The notes under the pieces were generated by a model, which was not told the DNA's origin, did not search any database, and saw nothing but the letters and a program-made list of their open reading frames with translations. The position numbers and the translations under genes were made by a program. 23,639 nt of DNA from a virus: the IMG/VR virus record IMGVR_UViG_3300035228_002458, positions 1 to 23,639 of that record, one strand, 5' to 3'. This document shows, one piece after another, positions 1 to 6,218 of the stretch; the first letter of the stretch is position 1; each line of letters starts with the position of its first letter.

Positions 1-162
1 ACTAAAAACAGTAAAAGCGTGCGATATCGTGTATACGATAAACATGGAAGATACCATCATTCTTATGTCGAATACGCACACGCGAAAGATTGTGCTAAAC
101 ATATCGGCGGGAGAGTAGCTGATATTGAAAAGGATAATTCGAATCTCAGTAAAGATAAATGA
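1..162 (+). CDS. Partial unknown protein, C-terminal 53 residues
   Basis: The open frame enters from the left edge and ends with TGA at 160-162; the start lies outside the window. The visible part is basic and aromatic in its first half (RYRVYDKHGRYHHSYVEYAHAKD) and acidic/polar at its end. I recognise no family. Its stop overlaps the start of the next gene by four bases (ATGA), so the two are probably translated from one mRNA. The compact ATGA arrangement is typical of this phage's small-gene clusters. Confidence 0.6.
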   Translation, partial: TKNSKSVRYRVYDKHGRYHHSYVEYAHAKDCAKHIGGRVADIEKDNSNLSKDK

Positions 163-398
163 AATTTTGTGGATGTGGTAGTCCTATCGAAAAGGCCAGG
201 CAGCTGCTTGACTTAAAGCTTTGTAAGTCCTGCGCCTTTTCATTACCTGATGAGCTACCATTGAAAGGGAGGATGGTGTATAGCCATAAAACTGGAGGAG
301 AAATTGAAATTATGAGCACTGAATCATTTGAAGCAAACCGCAAATATTTTGTTCCAAATGGCCCTAGAAGCTCTGTTAAAAATTTCATGAGAGGATAA
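159..398 (+). CDS. Small protein with Cys pairs, possible zinc-binding
   Basis: 79 residues. The N-terminus has a CxC pair (FCGCG) and a CxxC pair (LCKSCAF) about 17 residues later, a spacing compatible with a small zinc-ribbon or zinc-finger. A middle stretch (RMVYSHKTGGEIEI) looks like a beta hairpin and the C-terminus is basic. From memory, similar small zinc-finger-like proteins occur in marine T4-like phages, but no function is known to me. The start is coupled to the upstream gene through an ATGA overlap. No Shine-Dalgarno sequence is visible. Confidence 0.7.
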   Translation: MKFCGCGSPIEKARQLLDLKLCKSCAFSLPDELPLKGRMVYSHKTGGEIEIMSTESFEANRKYFVPNGPRSSVKNFMRG

Positions 399-411
399 CT
401 AAACATTAAGT

Positions 412-606
412 ATGAACGAAATTAAACCAACCTTCACCTTAGCTTACAATGGATCCACTCAGTATTGGACGCACGGCGACCATTCTGGAATGATCACCTT
501 TCCGCAGGACGAGAGAGGTCCAATAGAAATTGAATGGGATGGTGATTGTCCCAAAAACTGGGAGGATATTGAAGAATGCGTTGAGCGTGAAGCAAGGTGG
601 ATTTAA
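412..606 (+). CDS. Small acidic hypothetical protein with WDG-CP-W motif
   Basis: 64 residues, acidic, rich in Trp and Glu. It carries WDGDCPKNWEDI near the end, which resembles the WDGNGECPNYW stretch of the protein at 5621-6118; the two may share a small domain. ATG at 412 follows the previous stop by 13 bases with an A/T-rich leader and no Shine-Dalgarno. Function unknown. Confidence 0.65.
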   Translation: MNEIKPTFTLAYNGSTQYWTHGDHSGMITFPQDERGPIEIEWDGDCPKNWEDIEECVEREARWI

Positions 607-620
607 ACCTAAATTGTATT

Positions 621-785
621 ATGGAAGAATCGATTTTAGATTTAGAAAAAAAATGGATGTCCGCGTACGAGAAATACAAACGCGCGAAAGATGATTCTGA
701 TCAATCTACCATGGAAAAATGGTATAAACAATTGACAGAAGTTGAAGCAAAGCTTCATAAACTAATGTACTCAGATAAAGCTTAA
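621..785 (+). CDS. Short helical hypothetical protein
   Basis: 54 residues, almost entirely predicted helix with heptad-like spacing (LDLEKKWMSAYEKYKRAKDD ... KQLTEVEAKLHKL), so probably a short coiled coil. A GTG at 597 would extend it by eight codons, but the ATG at 621 is preferred: it is preceded by AAATTGTATTATG, which recurs exactly at the next gene start (800), and it does not overlap the upstream gene. Function unknown. Confidence 0.6.
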   Translation: MEESILDLEKKWMSAYEKYKRAKDDSDQSTMEKWYKQLTEVEAKLHKLMYSDKA

Positions 786-799
786 ACACAAATTGTATT

Positions 800-1030
800 A
801 TGAATATTACTGGAAACTTATATTTCCCAAAAATGGAACAAATTGTTGCTAATAACAACGAGGTTTTTGTTACACTTAAATCTTTCTATGATGGAACTGA
901 GCGATGGACCTTATGGTCTCAAGAGGAAAAACCTAAAGAGCTTTCTTTTATGCAAAAAAAGAAAAGGCGTAAAAGTGATCCAGAAGGGATTATGGCATAC
1001 CTTTTAGAAAAAGCTCAATTGTCTATGTAA
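800..1030 (+). CDS. Basic hypothetical protein
   Basis: 76 residues. The N-terminal half looks like beta strands (NNEVFVTLKSFYDGTERWTLWSQ) and the C-terminal half has a strongly basic patch (KKKRRKSDPEG) before a short helix, suggesting nucleic-acid contact, though this is only inference. The start has the same AAATTGTATTATG context as the gene at 621. Last gene of the first small-gene run; a new promoter follows at 1057. Confidence 0.65.
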   Translation: MNITGNLYFPKMEQIVANNNEVFVTLKSFYDGTERWTLWSQEEKPKELSFMQKKKRRKSDPEGIMAYLLEKAQLSM

Positions 1031-1034
1031 AAAA

Positions 1035-1047
1035 TGCGTTATACGCA
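1035..1047. repeat. Small perfect inverted repeat upstream of promoter
   Basis: TGCGT-TAT-ACGCA forms a five-base-pair palindrome about ten bases upstream of the -35 element of the promoter at 1057-1085. It could be an operator. A terminator is less likely because no clear U-run follows on the plus strand. Confidence 0.3.
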
Positions 1048-1056
1048 AAAATTATA

Positions 1057-1085
1057 TGTACAAACTCTATATTTTGTGTTAGAAT
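1057..1085 (+). promoter_or_regulatory. Sigma70-like promoter (TGTACA-N17-TAGAAT)
   Basis: The -35 TGTACA and -10 TAGAAT are separated by exactly 17 bases. The -10 is preceded by GT and followed by a segment ending AATCAAGC, which closely matches the promoters at 5564 and 6161. It should drive the gene at 1110 and the DUF932-like gene. Confidence 0.6.
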
Positions 1086-1109
1086 AGTACTACAATCAAG
1101 CAAGACAGT

Positions 1110-1277
1110 ATGCAGAAAACTAAAAAAACCGAAGACGAATCTATCACCCTATCCAAACAATTTAGAATCTTTTCTCAATTGGTTGCGCTTTTAGAAGAAG
1201 GCAGCGAAGAATATAGTGTGGATGAGCTCAGATTAGACCTCAACAAACTCGACGAAAAGCTTGAAAAGCTTGGATAA
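1110..1277 (+). CDS. Short acidic helical protein
   Basis: 55 residues starting at the first ATG after the promoter at 1057-1085. It is mostly helical and charged, with a Leu-rich C-terminal heptad region (VDELRLDLNKLDEKLEKLG) that looks like a short coiled coil. Position directly behind a sigma70-like promoter suggests early expression. No homologue recognised. Confidence 0.6.
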   Translation: MQKTKKTEDESITLSKQFRIFSQLVALLEEGSEEYSVDELRLDLNKLDEKLEKLG

Positions 1278-1307
1278 CAAACAACAAAAAAGTAGAAAAA
1301 ATATATT

Positions 1308-2138
1308 ATGGGATTCTTTAAAGAAATTACAGGCCTCGAAGAAATTGAACAATTCGAAATCGAAAAAGTTGGTATTAAAGACGTAAATAACAGAGCGATT
1401 CCTGGTGTTTTCTCGGTTCAACGTACTGACACCGCACAACACTTAGGGGTTGTTAAGAAAAATTATCGTCCTATTCAAATGTCTGAAATGCTTGACATTA
1501 TTGATACTGCATCGAAATCAGTAGGAAACATTTCACACACTGGCTGGGCATCATCTCGCAATGGAAGCCGTATTGTTATTAAATCAAGGCTCGATGATGA
1601 AATCAATGTAGACGGAGACGTTGTTATTCCTCACTTCTATTCTGTCATTGATAACAGTGGAATGGGCAGTAACAAAACTCTCCCTTCTACTCAGCGAATT
1701 GCTTGTGATAATGCTTTGCACCTCGTTAACGTTCATGGAAATATGTACAATGCAACACACAATAGCACTTTTGATGAAAAGGTTTCCTCGTTGATTAACA
1801 AAATTACAGCGAATGTTGACATCACTAAAAACTTTACCAGGACTGTAGAGAAATTGAAGAATCAGAAATTTACATTTGATCAAATGGTTGAATTGGCTCA
1901 AATGCTTATTCCTCTTAAAAAGGATGAGACTCAAAATCGTGCTAAAAAGCGCGACAAACTTATCGGATTGTTTTCTACTGGAATGGGCAACGCCGCAGAA
2001 AGTAGATGGGACGCCCTTAACGCAGTGACCGAATACGAAACACACTCAGGCAAGCAATCAGCTGAAAAGTTTTTGCGTTCTTTCGGTAAAAACACATTGT
2101 CACATAGAGCACACGCACACCTTGCAGACTTCGCATGA
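1308..2138 (+). CDS. DUF932 / phage-plasmid-like protein
   Basis: 276 residues. The N-terminal part contains the signature run of the DUF932 family (also TIGR03299, phage/plasmid-like protein): VQRTDTAQHLGVVKKNYRPIQ, then a middle block on binding or integrity (SRNGSRIVIKSRL), VIPHFYSVIDNSGMGS, and RIACDNALHL (family pattern: R-x-x-C-x-N-x-L). The C-terminal third is helical and ends with a His-rich stretch (RAHAHLADFA). Members are widespread on phages and plasmids; the biochemical role is not established. Start ATG at 1308 has the AATATATTATG context typical of this phage. The stop overlaps the next ORF by four bases (ATGA). Confidence 0.8.
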   Translation: MGFFKEITGLEEIEQFEIEKVGIKDVNNRAIPGVFSVQRTDTAQHLGVVKKNYRPIQMSEMLDIIDTASKSVGNISHTGWASSRNGSRIVIKSRLDDEINVDGDVVIPHFYSVIDNSGMGSNKTLPSTQRIACDNALHLVNVHGNMYNATHNSTFDEKVSSLINKITANVDITKNFTRTVEKLKNQKFTFDQMVELAQMLIPLKKDETQNRAKKRDKLIGLFSTGMGNAAESRWDALNAVTEYETHSGKQSAEKFLRSFGKNTLSHRAHAHLADFA

Positions 2139-2266
2139 AAGTAAAAGAAAAAATAAAAGACATTGTTACAACGGCTTTATACTATACTTCACTCGCCTGG
2201 TTCGCAGTAACAGTGGCAGTATTAGTGGCAGGATTTGCTTGGGCTATATATACTTACACAAAATGA
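2135..2266 (+). CDS. Single-pass small membrane protein
   Basis: 43 residues. A basic N-terminus (MKVKEKIKD) is followed by one long hydrophobic segment (about residues 18-39, SLAWFAVTVAVLVAGFAWAIY). The gene overlaps both neighbours by ATGA (2135-2138 and 2263-2266), a strong sign of real translational coupling. Inner-membrane location is inferred; function unknown. Confidence 0.6.
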   Translation: MKVKEKIKDIVTTALYYTSLAWFAVTVAVLVAGFAWAIYTYTK

Positions 2267-2430
2267 AAAATAAACCATATCAACCTCGTAGAACACAAGA
2301 AGTTCAAGACGAAATCGACAAAAAGATTGCACAGTTCAAAAAAAACTCAGCCGAATTTGCCAAACGGGAACCATTTCCGTTTGCTGGAGGGCCATCTTGG
2401 GCCTCACCGGCGCCTAGGATCGTTAAATAA
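2263..2430 (+). CDS. Small basic hypothetical protein
   Basis: 55 residues. A charged helix (TQEVQDEIDKKIAQFKKNSAEFAKRE) is followed by a Pro/Gly-rich tail (PFPFAGGPSWASPAPRIVK). ATG at 2263 is chosen because it overlaps the preceding stop as ATGA; a longer version starting upstream would run through the membrane-protein gene in another frame. Function unknown. Confidence 0.6.
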   Translation: MKNKPYQPRRTQEVQDEIDKKIAQFKKNSAEFAKREPFPFAGGPSWASPAPRIVK

Positions 2431-2435
2431 AACTA

Positions 2436-3284
2436 ATGAGAATTCTCTGCAAAAGTAGGCTTCTGCACCACCATAAAGCAATAAATGCTTTTACGTATGG
2501 TTTACAAAAATCTAGTAAGGCAGATATTGATTATTTTGATCACAATAATTTGCCTACAGGAAAATATGATTTTGCTATTTGTTGGGGTTTGAGAGCTATG
2601 GAGAAATTAAAAGCGTACACCAAAACTAAAAATTGTTTAGTGTTTGAAAACGCATATTTAAATAATGTTCAATCTGTAGAAAAAGAGTGGGTGTCTTTAG
2701 GTTGGAATGGCCTTAATGGTAGAGCTGATTTTTGCAATAAAAATTCACCAGCCGATCGTTGGAAAAAACACTTTGATAATGGTAGATTAAAGGAGTATAC
2801 TGACGGTGATTATATTCTCATTCCTCTTCAGATTCAAGGAGACCAATCCCTTAATTACATTTGGAGTAGCGTGTTAAACTACCAATACATTTGTGAGACT
2901 ATTCGTAAATTCACTGATATTCCAATTGTAATTAAGGATCATCCTACATTCCCAGGATCTCAACCTGAAGTGAAAGGCATAAAAAACTTAAAATATATTG
3001 ACACTAACATGCCAATTGAGAAAGCCATTTCTAAAGCAAAGGTTGTAGTGACAATTAATAGTAATGCTGGAGTTGATTCTATATTAGGCGGAAAACCAGT
3101 TGTTTCTCTCGATAAAGGTTCTATGGTGTGGAACATATCTGCGAACGACTTAAAAAGTATAAATACTCCTAAGTTTTACGACAGAATACAATGGTGTAAA
3201 GATATTGCTTATGCTCAATGGCATCCAAGAGAGCTAAAAACCGGAGAAGCCTGGGATCATTTAAAGAGTAAGCTCAAACTTTAG
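2436..3284 (+). CDS. Putative GT-B glycosyltransferase, KpsC/KpsS-like
   Basis: 282 residues. Elements reminiscent of the capsule polysaccharide transferase family (KpsC/KpsS-type, GT-B fold) are: ILIPLQIQGDQS (127-138), IVIKDHPTFPG (164-174, compare the family K-x-HP), and VVTINSNAGVDSILGGKPVV (204-223, the sugar-nucleotide-binding half with a Ser/Asn-x-x-G helix cap and GKPV). The N-terminal third (residues 1-110) would be the acceptor half. In phages such enzymes modify DNA bases or host/virion surface sugars; which applies here cannot be told. No signal peptide is seen, so it is cytoplasmic. It starts five bases after the previous stop. Confidence is good for a GT-B-like fold and moderate for the subfamily. 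Confidence 0.6.
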   Translation: MRILCKSRLLHHHKAINAFTYGLQKSSKADIDYFDHNNLPTGKYDFAICWGLRAMEKLKAYTKTKNCLVFENAYLNNVQSVEKEWVSLGWNGLNGRADFCNKNSPADRWKKHFDNGRLKEYTDGDYILIPLQIQGDQSLNYIWSSVLNYQYICETIRKFTDIPIVIKDHPTFPGSQPEVKGIKNLKYIDTNMPIEKAISKAKVVVTINSNAGVDSILGGKPVVSLDKGSMVWNISANDLKSINTPKFYDRIQWCKDIAYAQWHPRELKTGEAWDHLKSKLKL

Positions 3285-3286
3285 TA

Positions 3287-3315
3287 TTTACAAACCACAA
3301 AAAATACAGTATAAT
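3287..3315 (+). promoter_or_regulatory. Sigma70-like promoter (TTTACA-N17-TATAAT), leaderless
   Basis: TTTACA at 3287-3292 and a perfect TATAAT at 3310-3315, spacer 17. The ATG of the next gene is at 3322, only six bases after the -10, so transcription should start at or very near the A of the start codon. Confidence 0.7.
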
Positions 3316-3321
3316 ATCATC

Positions 3322-3582
3322 ATGAACACAGAAAAGGTAGTAATCGACACTCTCGGTAATGACAAATTTATAATGCAAGATTATAAATACAATGACGAAT
3401 CTGTTATATCAGCAAAGGTCGCATATCAACACTATTTTAACTGTGACCACAAGTTACTGCCAATTCACTTTACTAAAAACGCACTCGATGAAATCCAAAA
3501 CGCAATTGAAGATGAGCTCGTTAGACAAGAGGAATCTAGCGCGGCATCCTATGCCCCGACCAACGCTAAAATTTTCCGATAA
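3322..3582 (+). CDS. Hypothetical early protein
   Basis: 86 residues, acidic in the second half (HFTKNALDEIQNAIEDELVRQEESS). No family recognised. It has its own promoter, predicted to give a leaderless mRNA, and is the first gene of a short transcription unit with the membrane protein at 3603 and the ParB-like gene at 3757. Confidence 0.65.
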   Translation: MNTEKVVIDTLGNDKFIMQDYKYNDESVISAKVAYQHYFNCDHKLLPIHFTKNALDEIQNAIEDELVRQEESSAASYAPTNAKIFR

Positions 3583-3602
3583 GAAAAAATTGCGATCTAA
3601 AA

Positions 3603-3773
3603 ATGCGTGCCGTTCTAAAAAGAATCCAATTTGAGGTTATTTTTGCCATACTAGTTGTCATAGGCATTCCAATATTTTTACTCATGACTTATTGGAATGT
3701 GACAATCGATATGTTTAAAAAGGCACCTTCTGAACTTGAAAAAATTGTACGAAGTTATGTCTACGGAGATTAA
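3603..3773 (+). CDS. Single-pass small membrane protein
   Basis: 56 residues. A basic N-terminus (MRAVLKRIQFEV) leads into a hydrophobic stretch (about residues 12-30, IFAILVVIGIPIFLLMTYW), then an amphipathic charged tail (MFKKAPSELEKIVRSYVYGD). The 3' end overlaps the start of the next gene by 17 bases in another frame. Function unknown; topology by inference N-in. Confidence 0.5.
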   Translation: MRAVLKRIQFEVIFAILVVIGIPIFLLMTYWNVTIDMFKKAPSELEKIVRSYVYGD

Positions 3774-4203
3774 AATATTAAAGTCTGAATATCCATTAGA
3801 GTGGAATGGGTTTGAGGTCCGTGAACTTCCTGTAGAAGATATTTGGCAGTCCGTCCCTGTTGCTGAAAATATTGCTGGTAAACCATTTTATTCTAGAGTA
3901 AAGGCTGATATCAAAACAAACGGAATGCATTTTCCAATTATGTGTGTTCATACAAATTATAGGACTCTTGAAGAAGCAAAGGAAAGGTGGAGTAAAAAAA
4001 TAAATGAATTGCCTTTTTGGCACAACACTTTGGGTAAACATAAAAAAATGGTTTGGAGTGTGTGGGGTGGATCTAACCGACTAGCTATAGCGAAAGATAT
4101 TGGCTATACGCATATTGACGCAGCAGTCCTTCCGTCAATTGGTAAGGCTATTAGTATGCAAAAATGGATGAGGAAACCCTTTGAAGATACTTATTATAAA
4201 TAG
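3757..4203 (+). CDS. ParB/sulfiredoxin-like domain protein
   Basis: 148 residues. The segment SRVKADIKTNGMHFPIMCV (46-64) followed by VWSVWGGSNRLAIAKDIGYTHIDAAVLP (99-126) matches the layout of the ParB N-terminal/sulfiredoxin-like fold, in which G-x-x-R-L-x-A-A-x-x-x-G binds nucleotide. Phage proteins with this fold include nucleases and DNA-associated proteins, so a DNA-linked role is plausible but unproven. A TTG at 3736 would add seven residues; ATG at 3757 is preferred. The last codons TAT AAA TAG spell the late promoter used by the next gene. Confidence 0.55.
   Translation: MSTEIKILKSEYPLEWNGFEVRELPVEDIWQSVPVAENIAGKPFYSRVKADIKTNGMHFPIMCVHTNYRTLEEAKERWSKKINELPFWHNTLGKHKKMVWSVWGGSNRLAIAKDIGYTHIDAAVLPSIGKAISMQKWMRKPFEDTYYK
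4195..4202 (+). promoter_or_regulatory. T4-type late promoter TATAAATA
   Basis: Exact match to the T4 late -10 octamer recognised by the gp55 sigma factor. It is embedded in the Tyr-Lys-stop end of the preceding gene. The next ATG is only seven bases beyond it. Confidence 0.65.
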
Positions 4204-4209
4204 AATATT

Positions 4210-4470
4210 ATGAGCGAACTATTTGATTTTGGATTTACAGCTGTTGACGAAACTGAACTTAATTCTTACCAGAAAGCAGAAGCAAAGGTAGAAGAAACAG
4301 AAGCAGTAGCTGAAGCAACACAGAAAAAGATCGATGATCTTTATAATGCTATACAGCCTCTTTTAAACAACCTTAAAGCGAACCCAGAAAAGGAGTATAT
4401 CCTATGGCCTAATCGCTTAAAAAAGGTTGAAGAATTTGAAAAATTTCTTTACGACATTTATAAGTCGTAA
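4210..4470 (+). CDS. Small conserved T4-like phage protein
   Basis: 86 residues. An acidic N-terminus is followed by a coiled-coil stretch (about residues 20-45, KAEAKVEETEAVAEATQKKIDDLYNAI) and LLNNLKANPEKEYILWPNRLKKVEEF. From memory, small proteins with a NPEKEYI-WPNR motif are conserved in T4-like phages of marine bacteria; their role is unknown to me. A late promoter precedes it almost directly. Start ATG has the AATATTATG context. Confidence 0.65.
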   Translation: MSELFDFGFTAVDETELNSYQKAEAKVEETEAVAEATQKKIDDLYNAIQPLLNNLKANPEKEYILWPNRLKKVEEFEKFLYDIYKS

Positions 4471-4502
4471 AGCATTGAAGAAAAAAAAATAAAATATATT
4501 AT

Positions 4503-5279
4503 ATGAAAAACAAAAAAACACTAAGCATCACCGCACTCGTTATTGGTCTATTCGCCATTAGCATGCCTGCGGTGCAGTCAGAAGAGACTCCTGAAATCGT
4601 AATTTGCGAGGCTACAAAATGTAGTAAAAGCGTCATTTGTGACCTTGCTAATGGATTTGACTTGTTTCTTACTAAGCCAATCGGACTAGTTTCTGAAGTT
4701 GGTTTTTTCGAAGAAAGGATCGATGGAGGTCTATTTACACATTCTGATGCTCTTTTTGTTAAAGCAAAAGGCACAGTCGGAACTGTGTATGGTAAGAATT
4801 TGGTAACATCTTTGGAGTTTGCAGATGGTCAAGGGGATTCATTCTTTGGCGGATTTGTTGGTCTTGAAGATGATAGCAAATATGTAGGAGCAAGGCTCGG
4901 AACAAATTACGCTGACGGAGACCTCAGTGGTGATACTGATCTTGAACTCAATTTTGGAATTGTTGGATTGCCATTGCCATTGCTCAAAGGAGTTTATGTA
5001 GGAGTTGATTGTGCTCTTGTTTCAGGAGGAGGCTACGATGTTTCACTAAATGTTAAACGCTCTATTGGAACATTCTTTAATGTCGATGTTACGGCACTTG
5101 GAGAAGTTGGAAAAACATGGGATTATTCAGACAATTATGAATACGTCCTTGGAGCTCTTCGAGGCTCGTACAATCTTTATGGTGGAACTCTATATGGTCA
5201 AGTTAGCTCTGTAGATAACGAAGTTCAAACCGATGGATTTGAAAGCGTATTCCAAGTTGGTTATACCTTGTCGTTTTAA
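4503..5279 (+). CDS. Predicted outer-membrane beta-barrel protein
   Basis: 258 residues. A signal peptide is clear: MKNKKT, hydrophobic LSITALVIGLFAISMPA, likely cleavage after VQS. The mature part has two Cys pairs near its start and then repeated alternating hydrophobic/polar strands with Gly turns (VGARLGTNYADGD, LELNFGIVGLPLP, GVYVGVDCALVSGGG, LRGSYNLYGGTLYGQV), ending VFQVGYTLSF, the C-terminal Phe strand typical of Gram-negative outer-membrane barrels. A phage-encoded barrel can mask receptors or exclude superinfection, but that is inference. A strong terminator follows, so it ends its transcription unit. Confidence 0.65.
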   Translation: MKNKKTLSITALVIGLFAISMPAVQSEETPEIVICEATKCSKSVICDLANGFDLFLTKPIGLVSEVGFFEERIDGGLFTHSDALFVKAKGTVGTVYGKNLVTSLEFADGQGDSFFGGFVGLEDDSKYVGARLGTNYADGDLSGDTDLELNFGIVGLPLPLLKGVYVGVDCALVSGGGYDVSLNVKRSIGTFFNVDVTALGEVGKTWDYSDNYEYVLGALRGSYNLYGGTLYGQVSSVDNEVQTDGFESVFQVGYTLSF

Positions 5280-5302
5280 TTAAAAAACCTCATAAATCTA
5301 TT

Positions 5303-5336
5303 AAAACTCCTACCTTTTTGGTAGGGGTTTTTTCGT
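5303..5336 (+). terminator. Rho-independent terminator
   Basis: A 12-base-pair stem (5303-5314 with 5320-5331, core CTCCTACC/GGTAGGGG with one T-G pair) closes a five-T loop and is followed by a T-rich run. It ends the outer-membrane protein unit. Confidence 0.9.
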
Positions 5337-5340
5337 TTTT

Positions 5341-5563
5341 ACATAACTCACTTGTAACCAATTACTTATTTTTAAAACTTGCACGGCCGTCTCTAACTTG
5401 TTGATTACGAGTGAGTTATTCATAAAGTACTGGTACTCAATAAGTTATGATGATTTTGGCCGTAAAAGTTAAAAACTAGCAAAAAAGGCGAAAAAAGTTT
5501 TTGGCACAACTGATTGGTAATCAACAAGTTATGAAAAACTGCCAAAAAAGATTAAAAAGGCTA
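5341..5563. other. Intergenic region with nested inverted repeats
   Basis: No gene is seen in this stretch (the whole gap is 5280-5620). It holds several perfect inverted repeats: ATAACTCACT (5343-5352) with AGTGAGTTAT (5410-5419); AACTTGTTGATTAC (5395-5408) with GTAATCAACAAGTT (5517-5530); TTTTTGGCA (5498-5506) with TGCCAAAAA (5540-5548); the palindrome ACGGCCGT (5383-5390); and TGATT-GGT-AATCA (5511-5523). TCAAYAAGTTATGA occurs twice (5437-5450, 5521-5534). A replication origin, a multi-site operator or a structured RNA are all possible. Confidence 0.5.
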
Positions 5564-5592
5564 TTTACATTTCTGTGAAAATAGGTTAGAAT
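5564..5592 (+). promoter_or_regulatory. Sigma70-like promoter (TTTACA-N17-TAGAAT)
   Basis: TTTACA 5564-5569 and TAGAAT 5587-5592 with a 17-base spacer. The 22 bases 5585-5606 are identical to 6182-6203 at the next promoter, covering the -10 and the first transcribed bases with an ATTC-A-GAAT inverted repeat. Confidence 0.75.
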
Positions 5593-5620
5593 ATATTCAG
5601 AATCAAGCTAGAACTACCAT

Positions 5621-6118
5621 ATGACTACCACAACTACAGAAAAATTCACCCAGATTTTCACTCAAATCCACGAAAATTATGGTTCACATGATTGGGACGG
5701 AAATGGCGAATGTCCGAACTATTGGAAAGCTAAAGGAGGTACAACGTACATCCTCGAGGATCCACAGAATCCCGATGGTGTTGATGTTGCCGCTTTTATC
5801 AAAGCTATTGAAAGCGAAGACGACTTTTTCACGGAGAAAGTCAGACACCAGGAGGTTGTTGAAGACCCATACGAAAATGTTGAGTCTTGGGATCCACCAA
5901 CATTTGTTACGAGGGCCAAAGATGGTTTTTTTCTAGACGTTACACAAACGGCTGAAACCAGCTCTTTACACCCAAAAATTGCTGTGAAAAAGACTGTCAC
6001 GTGTCTTAGCTTTGAGGGGTATTTTAACCATCTTGAAACAGTGTACACTACTGTTGATGGCGAAATTCTCGGATCGTCTAAAATCGAAGCTTGGCTCAAA
6101 GCGAATCCTTCTCGTTAA
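5621..6118 (+). CDS. Hypothetical protein with WDG-CP-YW motif
   Basis: 165 residues. It starts with a Thr run (MTTTTTEKF), then NYGSHDWDGNGECPNYWKAKGGTTYIL (about residues 19-45), which recalls the WDG-CP-W of the small protein at 412. Two later segments look like beta sheets (FFLDVTQTAE; FNHLETVYTTVDGEILGSSKI). No family recognised. It is first behind its own sigma70-like promoter, so probably expressed early. Confidence 0.7.
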   Translation: MTTTTTEKFTQIFTQIHENYGSHDWDGNGECPNYWKAKGGTTYILEDPQNPDGVDVAAFIKAIESEDDFFTEKVRHQEVVEDPYENVESWDPPTFVTRAKDGFFLDVTQTAETSSLHPKIAVKKTVTCLSFEGYFNHLETVYTTVDGEILGSSKIEAWLKANPSR

Positions 6119-6160
6119 TCAACCTAAACCGTAAAAAGTGTGTTTTTAGTGAAAAAAAGC

Positions 6161-6189
6161 TTTACACAACGCATTTTTTATGTTAGAAT
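6161..6189 (+). promoter_or_regulatory. Sigma70-like promoter (TTTACA-N17-TAGAAT)
   Basis: TTTACA 6161-6166 and TAGAAT 6184-6189, spacer 17. It shares an identical 22-base block (6182-6203) with the promoter at 5564. It decides the start of the next gene, since an ATG at 6180 lies upstream of the -10. Confidence 0.75.
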
Positions 6190-6218
6190 ATATTCAGAAT
6201 CAAAAAGCAAACTATATT

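Noticed and set aside
1584-2045. 153-residue minus-strand ORF
   Set aside because: Lies entirely within the DUF932-like gene in an antisense frame; no family likeness, no promoter.
3382-3389. TATAAATA inside the gene at 3322
   Set aside because: No start codon of a plausible gene follows at short distance; treated as chance in an AT-rich gene.
5719-6099. 126-residue minus-strand ORF
   Set aside because: Antisense to the hypothetical gene at 5621, which has a promoter of its own.
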